DNA from: Bacteroides sp.
GTDB lineage: Bacteria; Bacteroidota; Bacteroidia; Bacteroidales; Bacteroidaceae
Direction of reading: 5' to 3'
NCBI GenBank assembly: GCA_023665805.1
Contig: JAMPDJ010000009.1
Span: 1 to 64,000 of the forward strand
DNA: 64,000 bases
The notes under the pieces were generated by a model that was given only the letters and a program-made list of their open reading frames with translations, did no database searches and was not told the DNA's origin. Shown piece by piece: positions 45,592 through 56,900 of this stretch. The position numbers were made by a program, and so were the translations under genes. Within the stretch, counting starts at the first letter, position 1. Each line of letters begins with the position of its first letter.

Positions 45592-48500
45592 ATGAAGAAA
45601 ACTCTATTGACATTGCTGGCATGCATATGCATGTTGGGAGCATGGGCGGATTTGCCATTCCGCAACCATCGCTATGACTCGTTCAAGGTGATGGCTCCGG
45701 CCGAAGGCAGTATCCTGTTTCTCGGCAACAGTATTACGGACATGCATTGTTGGCCCGAGGTGTTCAAAACGTCCTCCGGCGAGTATCTGCCCATAGTGAA
45801 CCGGGGCAACTCTGGTACCATATCGATCGAACAGAGCGACAATCTGGAGACCTATCTGGTGAACAAGCCCAAAAAAATCTTCATGATGATTGGTACCAAC
45901 GACATTGGCAGCAACATCACTCCGGAGCAGGTCCTTGCCAATGTCAACAGCATGGTGACTCGCATACATCTGCGTTATCCGGATGTAAAGGTATATATCT
46001 ACAGTATCCTCAACAACAGCACAGGCAACCGTCGTCCGGAAGACTGGCTGAAAGCCAACGAGTTGTTCAAGGCTTATGCATCCGAAAAAGAGAATGTGAC
46101 CTATGTAGACCTTTACGACAAGCTCATCAATGTGGCTACTGACAGCAAATGGAGCTACGACCATCTGCACCTTACAGCCGGTGCATATCGCGTGTGGTGC
46201 GAGGCCATTTGCCAGTATCTGCAAGAGGGAGAGGAGTATACTGTCAGCACGGTGTATCCCGAGAATAGCATTGACGTGCAGCAGAATGGAGGCGCAAGCG
46301 GTTCTAACGGCATGCGTGGCACATATTTCAGCATGATGCCAATTGGCACCGGTGACGTACTGGTCTTCGGTGACGAGATGGTGAAGAACGGTGAATGGCA
46401 TGAATTGCTTGGCAACGTGAATGTCAAAAACCGCGGCACCGGCTGGGGATACGGTGGTGACATCGCCACTACCACCGCCATGGTGAAAGCCACATACGCC
46501 GAGACCGGAGTAAGGAAAGACGATGCCAAGGCAATTTTCCTATATACAGGTACCGCCGAGTGCAATGGCACTACGGACATGGAAACCGTAAAGGCCAATT
46601 ACAAGGCCTTGGTGGATCTGATTGCAGAGAAGTCGCCTTCATCCGTTCTTTATCTGATGAGTCTTTGCCCCATAAACAATGCCACCACCAATGCCGAACG
46701 TATTTCCGTACTGAACGAATATGCGCGCACTTTGGCCGATGGTAATGATAAGATAGGATATGTGGATATTTACAATGCATTGGTGAATAACGGAGTGGCT
46801 AACACACGTTATTTCTATCCAAGCAACTATCTCGGTGGCTTGGGTTACGTGAAGGTGGCACACTTGATGAAAGAAGCCCTGTTGGCAGACTTTCCCGAGG
46901 ATATATATAATGTAATAACTGAAGAGGACGCACAACTGTTGCACGACAACATAGGTATTCGCAATGCCTTGTCGCAGGCCATGTCACAAATGTTGTCCCT
47001 TGACTATGGAACCTGTGTCGGACAATATGGCGCAGATGCCAAGGAACAGGTTGATGCAAAATTGAAAGAAGCTTCTGCCGTACTTTCAGGCTCCGAGCCT
47101 GTAACACAAGCCCAAGTGGATGCATTTGTTGCCGCAACAAAGGGTATCCTTTCAACTGCACTGATATATCCCTCCGTCAGCACCGATGGTGACGAACACT
47201 GGTACCAGATTTCTTCCCTGCGTAGCAATGCCATGTTCTTTACGGCCGAGGGTACCGAGGCTGGCGTACTGGGTTCCGCTGACGAGGCCATATATGCATG
47301 TTCCATGTGGAAGTTCGTGAACCGTGGCGATGATACATACGACGTCATCAACCGCGGATTCGGTTCCTATCTCAGCCCTGCGGCCGACTTCAATACTCAA
47401 ATACAGACTGTTCAAGCACAACCCGAGGCAGGTTGGAGCCTTAGCTATGGTGACAATACGGGTTATTTTATCCTTTCCTCAGGCGAGGTGCAAGTGAACC
47501 AGACTGGCAGTGCCCAAAACTTCAAAATCTACAATTGGAGCAATCCCGGCAGCAAGGGTACGGACCGTGCCGATGCAGGTTGCCAATTGAAGATACAGGA
47601 GGCTCCGGAACCAGAAGAGCGGCCTGAAGATCCGGAGACTGTAATATATACCGTGGACAAGGCCAATGGCAATCTGTACCGTGGCGAATCTATGAATCAA
47701 AGTTTCAACAGCGTGTGGAAGAGCACTGCTGTGCCACAGTTGCAATTCGGTTGCGGTACTGTCAACAATATCAACTGGTCCGGTGAAAATATCCAATTGT
47801 TTTCCGGTTCATCCGGCAATGCCACCTATACACTGGCACCACCGGACGGTTATGTAATAGAGGAATACGCCTTTACCTTTGTCAATGGCGGCCACAGCAA
47901 TGCCATCACCATTACCATGGACAATGGTAACGTATATACTACCGGAACGGAGGAGCAGACAGTGAGTGCCACGGCGCAGAAGTTGCGCACTTTGTCATTT
48001 ACTCAGGTAGGGTCAAATACAGGTGTCATATTCAAGGATTTTACGGTCAAGGTCAAAAAAGACAATTCTTCCACCGTCGGTCCCGAAATAAGCACGGAAG
48101 GTAACGTGCATTGGTACTACATCGCCAATGCTTCAACCAAAGACTATTGCCGTGACAAGGTCATGTACTATGACGGCGAGACCCGGCAGATGCGCTTTGG
48201 CGACAAGGCATTCCGCGCCGAATATATCTGGAGCTTTTGGGAGCAGGACGGCAAAATTGCCATCAAGAACTACCGTGGAGAATACTTCGGTACTCCCGGA
48301 GCAGGTACAGGTGGCGGCACTTCCTTCGGCATAGTTTCCGAACCGAACTATATCTATAGCATACAATCATCCTTCGGTGCATTCATCATCAAGGACAGTG
48401 GTGTGGAGTTGCATGCCCAAAACGCTGGTGCCGTTATCGTGCGTTGGGCTGCCGAAGCTGACGGAGCATCCTTGTGGCGCTTCGATGAAGCGGATGTTTC

Positions 48501-50259
48501 CAATGCTGAGGCCTCGGTAGCAGGCACTCTTGTGGAGCAGGGTAAGGTCACCACCGGTATCGGCAACAAGGACCAGGGCATCATCCGTTCCACCATACGC
48601 GTGACAGGCCTTGACGGAGTATGTCACCTCAAGAGCATCCAGGGCATGTTCGTGGGCAAGGATCCCAAGGACATCTCCAACGTGAAGATATACCTTGCCT
48701 CCAACTCCAACGAGTTGTACGTTGACCGTGAGAACAAGATGCCTTGGCGCGAACAGAACGGCGAACTCCTTGCTGGGGGCAGTGTCGACGAGAACCGCCG
48801 CTTCGACATTGATGTCGACAAGGACCTCGTTCCCGGAGAACACTACCTGTGGATAGCATATGACATTGCCGAGACTGCCAAGGAGGGTAATTATGTGGAT
48901 GCGCGCATATTCAGCTATGTAATAGATGCCGACACCTTGAAGGAAACCAGCAAGACTGGCCATCCAGCCAACTCGGCTACCATATTCCTGAGCGAAAGTG
49001 CCGCACTCATGCCTTGGGACATGGGAACTAAGTGCTACCGCATACCATCCATTACTGTTACAAAGGACGGTTCACGTCTCGTGGCCATAAGCGACGACCG
49101 CAAGGGGCACGGTGCGGACCTTCCCAGCCACTGTTATCTGGTGGCCCAGTATTCCGACGACCTTGGTAAGACATGGAGCCAGCCGGTGACTGTGGCAGGT
49201 ACTGCCGACCTTGGCGGTGACTATGGCCATGGCGATGCATCGATTGTTACCAACCGCGACAACGGCGACATCATCGGCATCATGACCAGCGCAGGTATTT
49301 ATGGTCACGGCTTCTTTGCTGGCACTGCTCAGGAGCCTCCCCGCTGGAAGACTATCGTCAGTCATGACAACGGCGAGACATGGGAAGCTCCCGTGGACCA
49401 TACTGACGATCTTTTCGGTGCCAATTGCGACAACCCCGATACAAAGACTTGGAAGAGCGGCTTCTCCGGTTCCGGTGCAGCACTTCAAAAGCGTGACGGC
49501 ACACTTGTGTCAAGCTTCGTCAACCGACAGGCCGACAACAGCCAGCATTTCTATTTCTTCATGAGCAAGGACGGTGGTAAGAACTGGTATGTCAGCGGTA
49601 CAAGCGGCACAAGCGGTGCCGATGAGCCCAAGACCCTGGAACGCAACAACGGCGACTTGGCTATCAGCGTCCGTCACGGTGGCTATAACTATCATAATGT
49701 TACTTCAGATGACGGTGCAACATGGAAGTATCCGTCACAGACACAGTTCACCACAGGAATTTCCGGTAACGCCTGTGACGGCGAATACATGGTATGGTGC
49801 TCCACCGTGGAAGGCAACCCTTGGGACATCTCCTTCCAGACCCTGCCCAACAGTTCCAGTCGTGAGAACGTAAGCATTGCGCTCTCCACCGATGAGGGCG
49901 AGACTTTCGGCAAGCCCAAGACAATCTGTCCACGCGGTTCGGCCTACAGTGCCGCCGTGGTACTGCCTGACGGAACCCTCGGTATCTATTACGAGGAGAA
50001 CAGTCTGAGCACAGGGGGGTACACCATGCGCTTTGTCCGCTGTTCTCTGGACTGGGCCAGTGACGGCTTGTACAAGTTCACGGAGGATAATCCATTCCAC
50101 CCCATCAAGTCTACCGTAACAGGCATAAGCGACGTGCTGGACGGTTCAACCATCAAGACAGACAACGCCATCTATGACCTCCAAGGCCGTCGCGTAGTTG
50201 CCCCAGCCAAGGCCGGAGTATACATTCAGAACGGCAAGAAGGTGCTCATGGGCAAATAA
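45592..50259 (+). CDS. Secreted SGNH esterase-sialidase (GH33) fusion
   Basis: 1555 aa with signal peptide (cleavage near AWA-DL). Domain 1 (about 30-215) is an SGNH hydrolase: FLGNSIT with S47, GTND at 101-104 and D190-H-L-H193. Domain 2 (about 245-450) is a second SGNH fold that looks dead: the serine block is FGDEMV and the GxND block is YTGTAECNG. Beta modules and a BNR-associated N-domain (about 965-1140) follow. The sialidase starts at YRIPSI near 1147 and has Asp boxes SDDLGKTW, SHDNGETW, SKDGGKNW, TSDDGATW and STDEGETF. The C-terminus is YDLQGRRVV ... AGVYIQNGKKVLM. It probably removes O-acetyl groups and then sialic acid from host glycans. Confidence 0.92.
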   Translation: MKKTLLTLLACICMLGAWADLPFRNHRYDSFKVMAPAEGSILFLGNSITDMHCWPEVFKTSSGEYLPIVNRGNSGTISIEQSDNLETYLVNKPKKIFMMIGTNDIGSNITPEQVLANVNSMVTRIHLRYPDVKVYIYSILNNSTGNRRPEDWLKANELFKAYASEKENVTYVDLYDKLINVATDSKWSYDHLHLTAGAYRVWCEAICQYLQEGEEYTVSTVYPENSIDVQQNGGASGSNGMRGTYFSMMPIGTGDVLVFGDEMVKNGEWHELLGNVNVKNRGTGWGYGGDIATTTAMVKATYAETGVRKDDAKAIFLYTGTAECNGTTDMETVKANYKALVDLIAEKSPSSVLYLMSLCPINNATTNAERISVLNEYARTLADGNDKIGYVDIYNALVNNGVANTRYFYPSNYLGGLGYVKVAHLMKEALLADFPEDIYNVITEEDAQLLHDNIGIRNALSQAMSQMLSLDYGTCVGQYGADAKEQVDAKLKEASAVLSGSEPVTQAQVDAFVAATKGILSTALIYPSVSTDGDEHWYQISSLRSNAMFFTAEGTEAGVLGSADEAIYACSMWKFVNRGDDTYDVINRGFGSYLSPAADFNTQIQTVQAQPEAGWSLSYGDNTGYFILSSGEVQVNQTGSAQNFKIYNWSNPGSKGTDRADAGCQLKIQEAPEPEERPEDPETVIYTVDKANGNLYRGESMNQSFNSVWKSTAVPQLQFGCGTVNNINWSGENIQLFSGSSGNATYTLAPPDGYVIEEYAFTFVNGGHSNAITITMDNGNVYTTGTEEQTVSATAQKLRTLSFTQVGSNTGVIFKDFTVKVKKDNSSTVGPEISTEGNVHWYYIANASTKDYCRDKVMYYDGETRQMRFGDKAFRAEYIWSFWEQDGKIAIKNYRGEYFGTPGAGTGGGTSFGIVSEPNYIYSIQSSFGAFIIKDSGVELHAQNAGAVIVRWAAEADGASLWRFDEADVSNAEASVAGTLVEQGKVTTGIGNKDQGIIRSTIRVTGLDGVCHLKSIQGMFVGKDPKDISNVKIYLASNSNELYVDRENKMPWREQNGELLAGGSVDENRRFDIDVDKDLVPGEHYLWIAYDIAETAKEGNYVDARIFSYVIDADTLKETSKTGHPANSATIFLSESAALMPWDMGTKCYRIPSITVTKDGSRLVAISDDRKGHGADLPSHCYLVAQYSDDLGKTWSQPVTVAGTADLGGDYGHGDASIVTNRDNGDIIGIMTSAGIYGHGFFAGTAQEPPRWKTIVSHDNGETWEAPVDHTDDLFGANCDNPDTKTWKSGFSGSGAALQKRDGTLVSSFVNRQADNSQHFYFFMSKDGGKNWYVSGTSGTSGADEPKTLERNNGDLAISVRHGGYNYHNVTSDDGATWKYPSQTQFTTGISGNACDGEYMVWCSTVEGNPWDISFQTLPNSSSRENVSIALSTDEGETFGKPKTICPRGSAYSAAVVLPDGTLGIYYEENSLSTGGYTMRFVRCSLDWASDGLYKFTEDNPFHPIKSTVTGISDVLDGSTIKTDNAIYDLQGRRVVAPAKAGVYIQNGKKVLMGK

Positions 50260-50314
50260 GGAAGAATAATCATGCAACGGTGCATTAAAAGTATGTGCCA
50301 CCTGCAATAAACAT

Positions 50315-50350
50315 AAGTCGGACATCCTCGGTATGGAGGATGTCCGACTT
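50315..50350 (+). terminator. Terminator after sialidase gene
   Basis: AAGTCGGACATCCTC (50315-50329) pairs perfectly with GAGGATGTCCGACTT (50336-50350), six-base loop, followed by TACTTTTAT. Confidence 0.88.
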
Positions 50351-50384
50351 TACTTTTATCTGAAAAAAAATACATATATCAGCC

Positions 50385-50414
50385 CTTGTATTATATAAAA
50401 AACATGTAACTTTG
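50385..50414 (+). promoter_or_regulatory. Promoter of the B12 uptake operon
   Basis: CTTG (50385-50388), 18 nt, TAACTTTG (50407-50414). A near-consensus Bacteroidales promoter placed just before the cobalamin riboswitch. Confidence 0.6.
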
Positions 50415-50424
50415 CACCGCAATT

Positions 50425-50612
50425 GGTTCTCTTTCTGTCTGCAAAGGCAGTATGGAGCTAAGATGGGAATGCAGTGAAAGTCTGCAACACTACCCGGTGC
50501 TGTGAGTCCTTTTCTTGCGTGTAACCGACAGTGTCACTGGAAGCAAGCCGTTACTGTAGGCTTGTCGTCAATCCGGGAAGACCGAGTTACATAATTAAGG
50601 ATAAGTCAGAAG
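50425..50612 (+). promoter_or_regulatory. Cobalamin riboswitch
   Basis: The conserved B12-box core is readable: GATGGGAATGCAGTGAAAGT then CTGCAACACTACCCGGTGCTG, followed by a variable arm, TGTCACTGGAAGCAAG and the closing CCGGGAAGACCGAG. The leader runs from the promoter at 50407 to the receptor gene at 50684. It should bind cobalamin and lower expression of the three surface proteins downstream when B12 is plentiful. Confidence 0.9.
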
Positions 50613-50683
50613 ACCTGCCATTGTAACGTATATAAACATACGTCTGCGGGATTACGGACGTTACAAGACAGTACTTCATTGCA

Positions 50684-52672
50684 GTGACTTATTTGTTCAA
50701 CAAGATTATCGTCAGTGGTATTCTTTTGTGCACTTGCATTAACCATGTATGTGCCCAGGATGCTGATACCATTTCCACGAATACGGGTACGGAATCCGTA
50801 GCAAGTGGATTTGCCGATACATTGAGAACGGTACAGGTGTACGGTCTTCGGCCGCTTGCCACCAGGCAAACTCTCGGTGGCAAGGAGCTGCAGGCTCTTT
50901 CCACGACAAGCATAGCCGATGCGCTGAAGTACTTTGCCGGAGTACAGATAAAAGACTATGGCGGATTGGGGGGACTGAAAACCGTGAACGTGCGTTCGCT
51001 CGGTGCTCAGCATGTAGGCATATACATTGATGGCATAAGGGTTACCAATGCGCAGAACGGCACTGTGGATCTTGGAAAGTTCTCCCTGACCACAATGGAA
51101 ACCGTGGAACTGTACAATGCCAACAAACTTGACGACTGCCAGTCTGCTTCGGAATACGCTTCCGGGGCAACTGTCTATCTGCGTACATGTCGGCCGGCAA
51201 GCGACTCTCTGTCCGCACAACTGCGCTTCGCCTCCTTCGGTACATACATGGCCAAGGCAAACATGCAGTTTGCACGTAAAGGTTGGCGCGGTTTCGTGGA
51301 CGTGGAAGGACTGACATCAAAGGGAGACTATCCGTTCAGATACAAGTCTGAATTTGAGGATACCATAGGACGCAGGGCAAATTCCGACATAAAATATGCC
51401 CGCATCGAAGGAGCCCTTTTCAAGGGCGGTCTGTCTTCGCATGTCTATTACTACTACTCCGAGCGCGGATGTCCGGGAGGCATTGTGCGCCGCCTTTCGG
51501 ACAAGTATACCAACGTAGGGCGTGAATGGGATGGTGACTTCTTCGCACAGATATCGTATAGCTGGCAGACAGGAAGCCACATGTTCAAGGTCAACACAAA
51601 ATACACCCACGAATATCTTCGCTACTGCACCGACTATCCCGAGAATCAGAATACGGCCAGAGTGAACAACCACTATCTGCAGGATGACGTATATGCGGCC
51701 GCATGCTACAACTGGGCACCCCTTCGATGGCTGTCGTTGAACGCCAGCTACGACATAAGGTATTCCAAACTCCGTGCCGACCTGCGTTATTTCGATACCG
51801 TGCATCGCCTCGACCAAAAGCAGGTGATAGCACTGAAGATGAGTCACCGTGGCATGCAGGCGGCCGCTTCCGTGCTGCACCAGCATTACAAGGACTATAC
51901 CAGGATGCACACCGGAGCCGCCGACCCATTGGACAAGTTCACTCCGGCCATAACACTTGGCTATACTTACCACGGCCTGAGCCTCAGGACTTGGTACAAG
52001 CATATTTTCAGAGCACCGACGCTCAACGATCTCTATTATACGCAGGCTGGCAACCGCAATCTTAAGCCCGAGTACACCAAACAGTGGAACATAGGGGTGG
52101 AATGGAGTCACTCTTCACCTCATTGGAACACCTCCATACAGGCAGATGCTTATATCAACAAGATAGAGAACCGCATCGTGTGCCTTCCCCTGAAAGGCAC
52201 CTACACGTGGTCCATGATGAACTACGGTTATACATACTGTCGCGGACTGAATGCTACGGGAAACGTGCGCTATAACATGCGTGACTGGAATTTCTCTTTG
52301 TTGACATCGCTGACATGGCAACGCGACGTAGACCGCACCAACAGCGAGAGCGACCTCTACGACAAGCCCATCTGCTACTCCCCGGCCATATCCTGCGGCA
52401 TCACCGGCATCGTGGCATGGCGCAGGTTGTCTTTGACGGTCTCCAACCTGTACGTCTCGGAACGGATGTGGTCCTATGCTGATCCGGAAGATGTACTGAA
52501 GCCATATTGCAACGTAGACCTTAAGATTTCATATTTGTATCCAATCACCAGGAAGGCGGACATGGGAGCATGCCTCGAAATAAACGATCTGCTGGACGAA
52601 CAGTACGAACATATACCGCGCTATCCCATGCCCGGAAGAAATTATAAGTTCACATTATCATTTTCCTTATGA
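50684..52672 (+). CDS. BtuB-type TonB-dependent outer-membrane B12 receptor
   Basis: 662 aa. No ATG fits; the start is GTG at 50684 or TTG at 50693, giving the signal peptide FNKIIVSGILLCTCINHVCA cut before Q. A plug domain (LGGKELQALSTTSIADALKY, AGVQIKDYGGLGGLKTVNVR, VGIYIDGIRVTNAQNGTVDL) is followed by a 22-strand-type barrel ending YPMPGRNYKFTLSFSL with the C-terminal aromatic pattern. It imports corrinoids across the outer membrane using TonB. The specificity is deduced from the cobalamin riboswitch upstream and the BtuG-like neighbour. It overlaps the next gene as ATGA. Confidence 0.92.
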   Translation: MTYLFNKIIVSGILLCTCINHVCAQDADTISTNTGTESVASGFADTLRTVQVYGLRPLATRQTLGGKELQALSTTSIADALKYFAGVQIKDYGGLGGLKTVNVRSLGAQHVGIYIDGIRVTNAQNGTVDLGKFSLTTMETVELYNANKLDDCQSASEYASGATVYLRTCRPASDSLSAQLRFASFGTYMAKANMQFARKGWRGFVDVEGLTSKGDYPFRYKSEFEDTIGRRANSDIKYARIEGALFKGGLSSHVYYYYSERGCPGGIVRRLSDKYTNVGREWDGDFFAQISYSWQTGSHMFKVNTKYTHEYLRYCTDYPENQNTARVNNHYLQDDVYAAACYNWAPLRWLSLNASYDIRYSKLRADLRYFDTVHRLDQKQVIALKMSHRGMQAAASVLHQHYKDYTRMHTGAADPLDKFTPAITLGYTYHGLSLRTWYKHIFRAPTLNDLYYTQAGNRNLKPEYTKQWNIGVEWSHSSPHWNTSIQADAYINKIENRIVCLPLKGTYTWSMMNYGYTYCRGLNATGNVRYNMRDWNFSLLTSLTWQRDVDRTNSESDLYDKPICYSPAISCGITGIVAWRRLSLTVSNLYVSERMWSYADPEDVLKPYCNVDLKISYLYPITRKADMGACLEINDLLDEQYEHIPRYPMPGRNYKFTLSFSL

Positions 52673-53937
52673 GAAAAATGCTTTTAACCCTATTCCTTGC
52701 CGTTATGACACACATGGTTGTGGCACAGGAGAAAATCATCCTGCTTGACGAAGGCAACTGGCAGGCCGACAATGGCAGGATAAGCTACTTTGAGGATGGG
52801 AAAGTAGTAAGTAATAAATGGTTCCGCGACAACAACGGATACAAGCTGGGAGATACGCCCAATGACATTATCCAGATTAACGACAACCTGATTGCCATTG
52901 CCATCAATTGGTCCAACATCGTGCAGTTCATTACCCCAGGGGGCAAGGCCGTGGCCGCCACGGAGAACGTGCCCAACAACCGCAAGCTTGCTACCGACGG
53001 CCACTATGTCTACGTCTCGTCATACGGTCATGAATGCGGCACCGTTAACGGCATGAAGTACTTTACCAAGGGCTACGTGGCAAAGATAGACATCAATACG
53101 TTCAAGGTCGTGGCAGCTACGGAGGTGGGCTATGAGCCGGAGGGCATCGCTTACTATAAAGGTTGCCTGTTTGTTGCCAACACCGGTGGATACGCTTTCC
53201 AGGAAGACCATGAATATGAGACTACGGTAAGCATCCTCAATGCAGAGACCATGCAGGTAATCAGGAATGTGGACACGCACCAGATAAACCTCTATGGCAA
53301 GATGTCGCAGAGTGGCAAATATCTCTGCATCAACTCTCCCGGCGACTACTACGACATACCGGCCGCGACAATCATCTTCGATTGCGAGAAGGCTGTGGAT
53401 GGAGACAATGACTGTTTCGTGACGCTGCCCTATGCCGCAACTTATAACTGTACGACAATGGACGGGCATTTCTTTGCCATAGGTTCACGCTACTCTTATT
53501 ACACCGGCGAGTATACGTTCAACTACATTACCATAGACCCCGAGGAGGTGATGGTGTCGATGGGCGGCCCGGGAGTGAAAGAGGTCCTTCCGGGCACAAT
53601 GCTCGAGGACATAAAGAAAATGACAATGCCCTACGGCATCTACGTGAACCCTTATACAGGATACATCTATGCCACGGACGCAGGCGAGTTTGTGAGCGGC
53701 GGTGCGCTCTATCAGTGGTCGCCGGAAGGAAAGTTGCTCGGCAAGCACGGTGTATATATCAATCCGGCACACTTCCTCGCACTGCCTCCCGACGGGCATT
53801 TCACGGGCATAGAGGAAGTCGTGTCTGCGAAGCATGACAACGCATTCACCTATGATCCTACGGGACACCGTGTAACTAGTCCGCAACGTGGACGTGTGTA
53901 TATAAGGGATGGAAAGAAATATATCATCAACCATTAA
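52669..53937 (+). CDS. BtuG-like surface beta-propeller, corrinoid-binding candidate
   Basis: 422 aa. Signal peptide MRKMLLTLFLAVMTHMVVAQ without a lipobox cysteine. The body reads as a seven-bladed YncE/DUF5074-type propeller with blades such as NDIIQINDNLIAIAINWSN, GYVAKIDINTFKVVAATEVG and TVSILNAETMQVIRNVDTHQ. In Bacteroides, BtuG propellers sit on BtuB and capture B12; those are lipoproteins. Here the start overlaps the BtuB-type gene (ATGA) and the C-terminus (YDPTGHRVTS ... GRVYIRDGKKYII) has the Prevotella secretion motif, suggesting another route to the surface. Cobamide binding is inferred from context and fold. Confidence 0.75.
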   Translation: MRKMLLTLFLAVMTHMVVAQEKIILLDEGNWQADNGRISYFEDGKVVSNKWFRDNNGYKLGDTPNDIIQINDNLIAIAINWSNIVQFITPGGKAVAATENVPNNRKLATDGHYVYVSSYGHECGTVNGMKYFTKGYVAKIDINTFKVVAATEVGYEPEGIAYYKGCLFVANTGGYAFQEDHEYETTVSILNAETMQVIRNVDTHQINLYGKMSQSGKYLCINSPGDYYDIPAATIIFDCEKAVDGDNDCFVTLPYAATYNCTTMDGHFFAIGSRYSYYTGEYTFNYITIDPEEVMVSMGGPGVKEVLPGTMLEDIKKMTMPYGIYVNPYTGYIYATDAGEFVSGGALYQWSPEGKLLGKHGVYINPAHFLALPPDGHFTGIEEVVSAKHDNAFTYDPTGHRVTSPQRGRVYIRDGKKYIINH

Positions 53938-53951
53938 ACAATAAACAATCA

Positions 53952-56900
53952 ATGCTTATGAAACGACTTTACATCGCAGCGTTAATGGCGTTGCTGTGTG
54001 TTGGCGATATGCTTGCCGCCAATGTCAAGGTGTACATGAACACCACCTCCAAGACCATGAAGCTTGTCTCCAAGGCCACCGGAACACCAGTGGAGACAGG
54101 CGAACCCACCGGACAGAATCTCTATGAGTTCGATGTGCAGGCAGGCACCTACATCCTCACGGCATACGCCTCCGATGGCGAGACGGTGAACGGTACCATA
54201 GAGCTGAACGTCACCGAGGAAGACGGACAGGAGTTCAAGATTCTTACCTGCACGGCATACGCCACCAACAAGGAATGGAAGGTGGACGAGGACTATACCG
54301 TGGAGGTAGAGATAAATTCGCGTGAAGGCGTGAGGCAGAACATCACCGTTGGCAACAGTACCACTGCAGGACGCAAGACTTTCCTTGCACTTAACGGCAA
54401 CAGCTACTATGCTTCGCTTATCCCCAGCGAGGCGCATCAGGCCGAAGGCCACATGACCCTTTACAGGGCCGGTACTCTGACGTTCGGTGTCACCGTCTCG
54501 GGCGTCATTCCCATGGGACAGGACTACACGCTGACAGTTCCGGCCGATGCCGACTTCTACCTTGGCATAAAGTTCGCGCACTTCACTGCCTTCAAGGATG
54601 TGGAGCCACGGAAGACCGAGGTGGAGGGCGACACCAAGAGCATTACCTATCGTCTGGCTGACGGACAGCAGTACAACTACCGCACATGGAAGAGCGGCGG
54701 ACTGACACAGGCCGGATACTTCACCATGTACATAGACGAGAGCAAGCGTCCCGCGCTGGCGTTCACCAACACCGACTACGAGGCCTTCGCCCCGAAGACG
54801 ATAAAGCACGATGTGCAGTGGAACTCCGGTTACGAGACGGGCGACATCTTCGTCAATATCAACGAGCGCGGACACTTGCAAATGAACGTAGGCGACACGT
54901 ACGAGGCTCACGCCATGCGCACATGGCAGCTTACCGACAACTCCACGAACAACTATTTCATTGAGCCTGACTTCCACTATACGGTAATCGACATGGACGG
55001 CAACCCGAGTACCGGTGTCATAGAAATAGACAACGCCAATACCACCACCGATCCGTGGTCTGTGGTAAAGGCCGTTGGCAAGGGCACGGCCATTGTCCTT
55101 GTTACATACGATGCCATAGGTCTCAATTACTACAGTTCCGCCAACAAGAACCATTACATGGGCGGCGAGTACTGGAGCGCGATATGGCCCGAGAACACCG
55201 CCGCATACGTGGTGACCGTGGGTGAGGGAGAGGCGTCCGTCAAGTCCAACATGCTGATAAACGAGGGATACAACGAGGACACGAAGAAGAATGCCGGCAA
55301 ATATGTGGATGCAGAACATGACGTGTTCTACTATCTTGACACGGAAGAGGGTTGCAGCTACAGTTTTGCTCCCGAGGGTGTGGAGAATGTGGAGATGGCC
55401 TATCCGGTCATCGGAGAGCAGTCTGCCACCTACAAGGGCTTCGGCACCGAAGGCGTGACCAGGAACGAGGATGGCTCCTACACCCTGTTGCTGAAGGAGG
55501 GTCGACAGATTGTGCGAATGACCGATGCCGCAGGCAATGCCGCATATCAGGTGCTCACGGCCAAGTCCTGCCATCGCGAGATAACCAACCAGTCACGCGA
55601 GGGCAGCAAGATATTCCAGCCCGGCGACAAGGTGAAGATACAGTACAGCGGACTGCGCCATCCGGCCAACAAACTGGCCGGTATCTACAACATGTCCGCC
55701 TATGTCACATACAATGGCATTCCCAACGGTTCGTCTCTCATCCTCGGCAGCGGCCAGTACACTTTCGGTTCTGCCGCATCAGCGCAGGCCGTGACGGTGG
55801 ATATTCCTTCCGACTATGACATTGAGGCAAATCCGGAAATAGTGATGAACGAGGGTGTAATCCAGGTAAACGGCTACGGTGACCCGATTGGCAACCATCG
55901 TCTTATCAGCCGCACGGCCGGACGTTCGGCCAACTTCACCGCCATTGCCCACAAGACCTACTTCGGTGCTATACCTGATGTGCGCATACCGCTGACGGCC
56001 ATAAGGAACTTCGACATATACGTCAACGGTAATGTAGAGGATGCCGAGTATACCATCGTGGCCGGGACGGACACCCTCCTTGCCGACAGCGAGGGCGTGT
56101 ACAGCGGTACGTACGGCACGTATAGCATAACCGGAAAGAAGGCAGGCTATCGCTGCTATCATGGTTCGTTCACGATTGACGACGACGCTGAAGGCGACCA
56201 GAACGTCAACGTGGAAATGGTTGCCCTCGGGAACGAGGAGGCCTGGGACGGAAAGACTCTTGCCGAGCCGATGGCGGTAGATGGTGTCTACCAGATTGGC
56301 ACTGGTGCGGAGATGGCTTGGTTTGCCGCAAACGTGAATGACGGCAACAATGTCGCAAATGCCGTCTTGACTGCCGACATAGATCTTGCCGACTACGATT
56401 GGACTCCTGTCGGAGGTTCCACCATGGCCAAGGCCTACAAGGGACACTTCAACGGTCAGGGACATACCGTAAGCGGTCTGTATATCAATAACGCCGGTGC
56501 CAAATACCAGGGACTCTTCGGCTTCATTGCCGATGCCACCATCGAGGGCGTTACCGTGGAGGGCGAGATTGTGGCCAGTCAGTATGCTGGCGGCCTTGCC
56601 GCTTATCTCGGAAGCAATGCCACGGTAGACCGTTGTGTGAACAAGGCAAACGTCACAGCAGGCGTATCATACGGCGGCGGTATCACCGGTTATCTGTCAA
56701 ATGCCACGTCAAAGGTGACCAACAGCTATAATCTCGGAAACATAATCTCGGCTAACTATTGCGGCGGTATTGCCGGTGGCAACAATGTCAATGCCGTAGT
56801 GGAGAACGTGTTCTGCATCGGTGAACTGGAAGGCAATAACAATGTGGGCGCCTGCGTCGGTGGCAGCACGGCCAAGAACAACATGAAGAACATGTTTGCC

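Noticed and set aside
53982..55574. A 530-codon open frame on the minus strand
   Set aside because: Fully opposite the DUF4465 protein gene of the riboswitch operon; valine/glycine-rich translation with no signal or domain pattern, typical of an antisense shadow in high-GC coding DNA.
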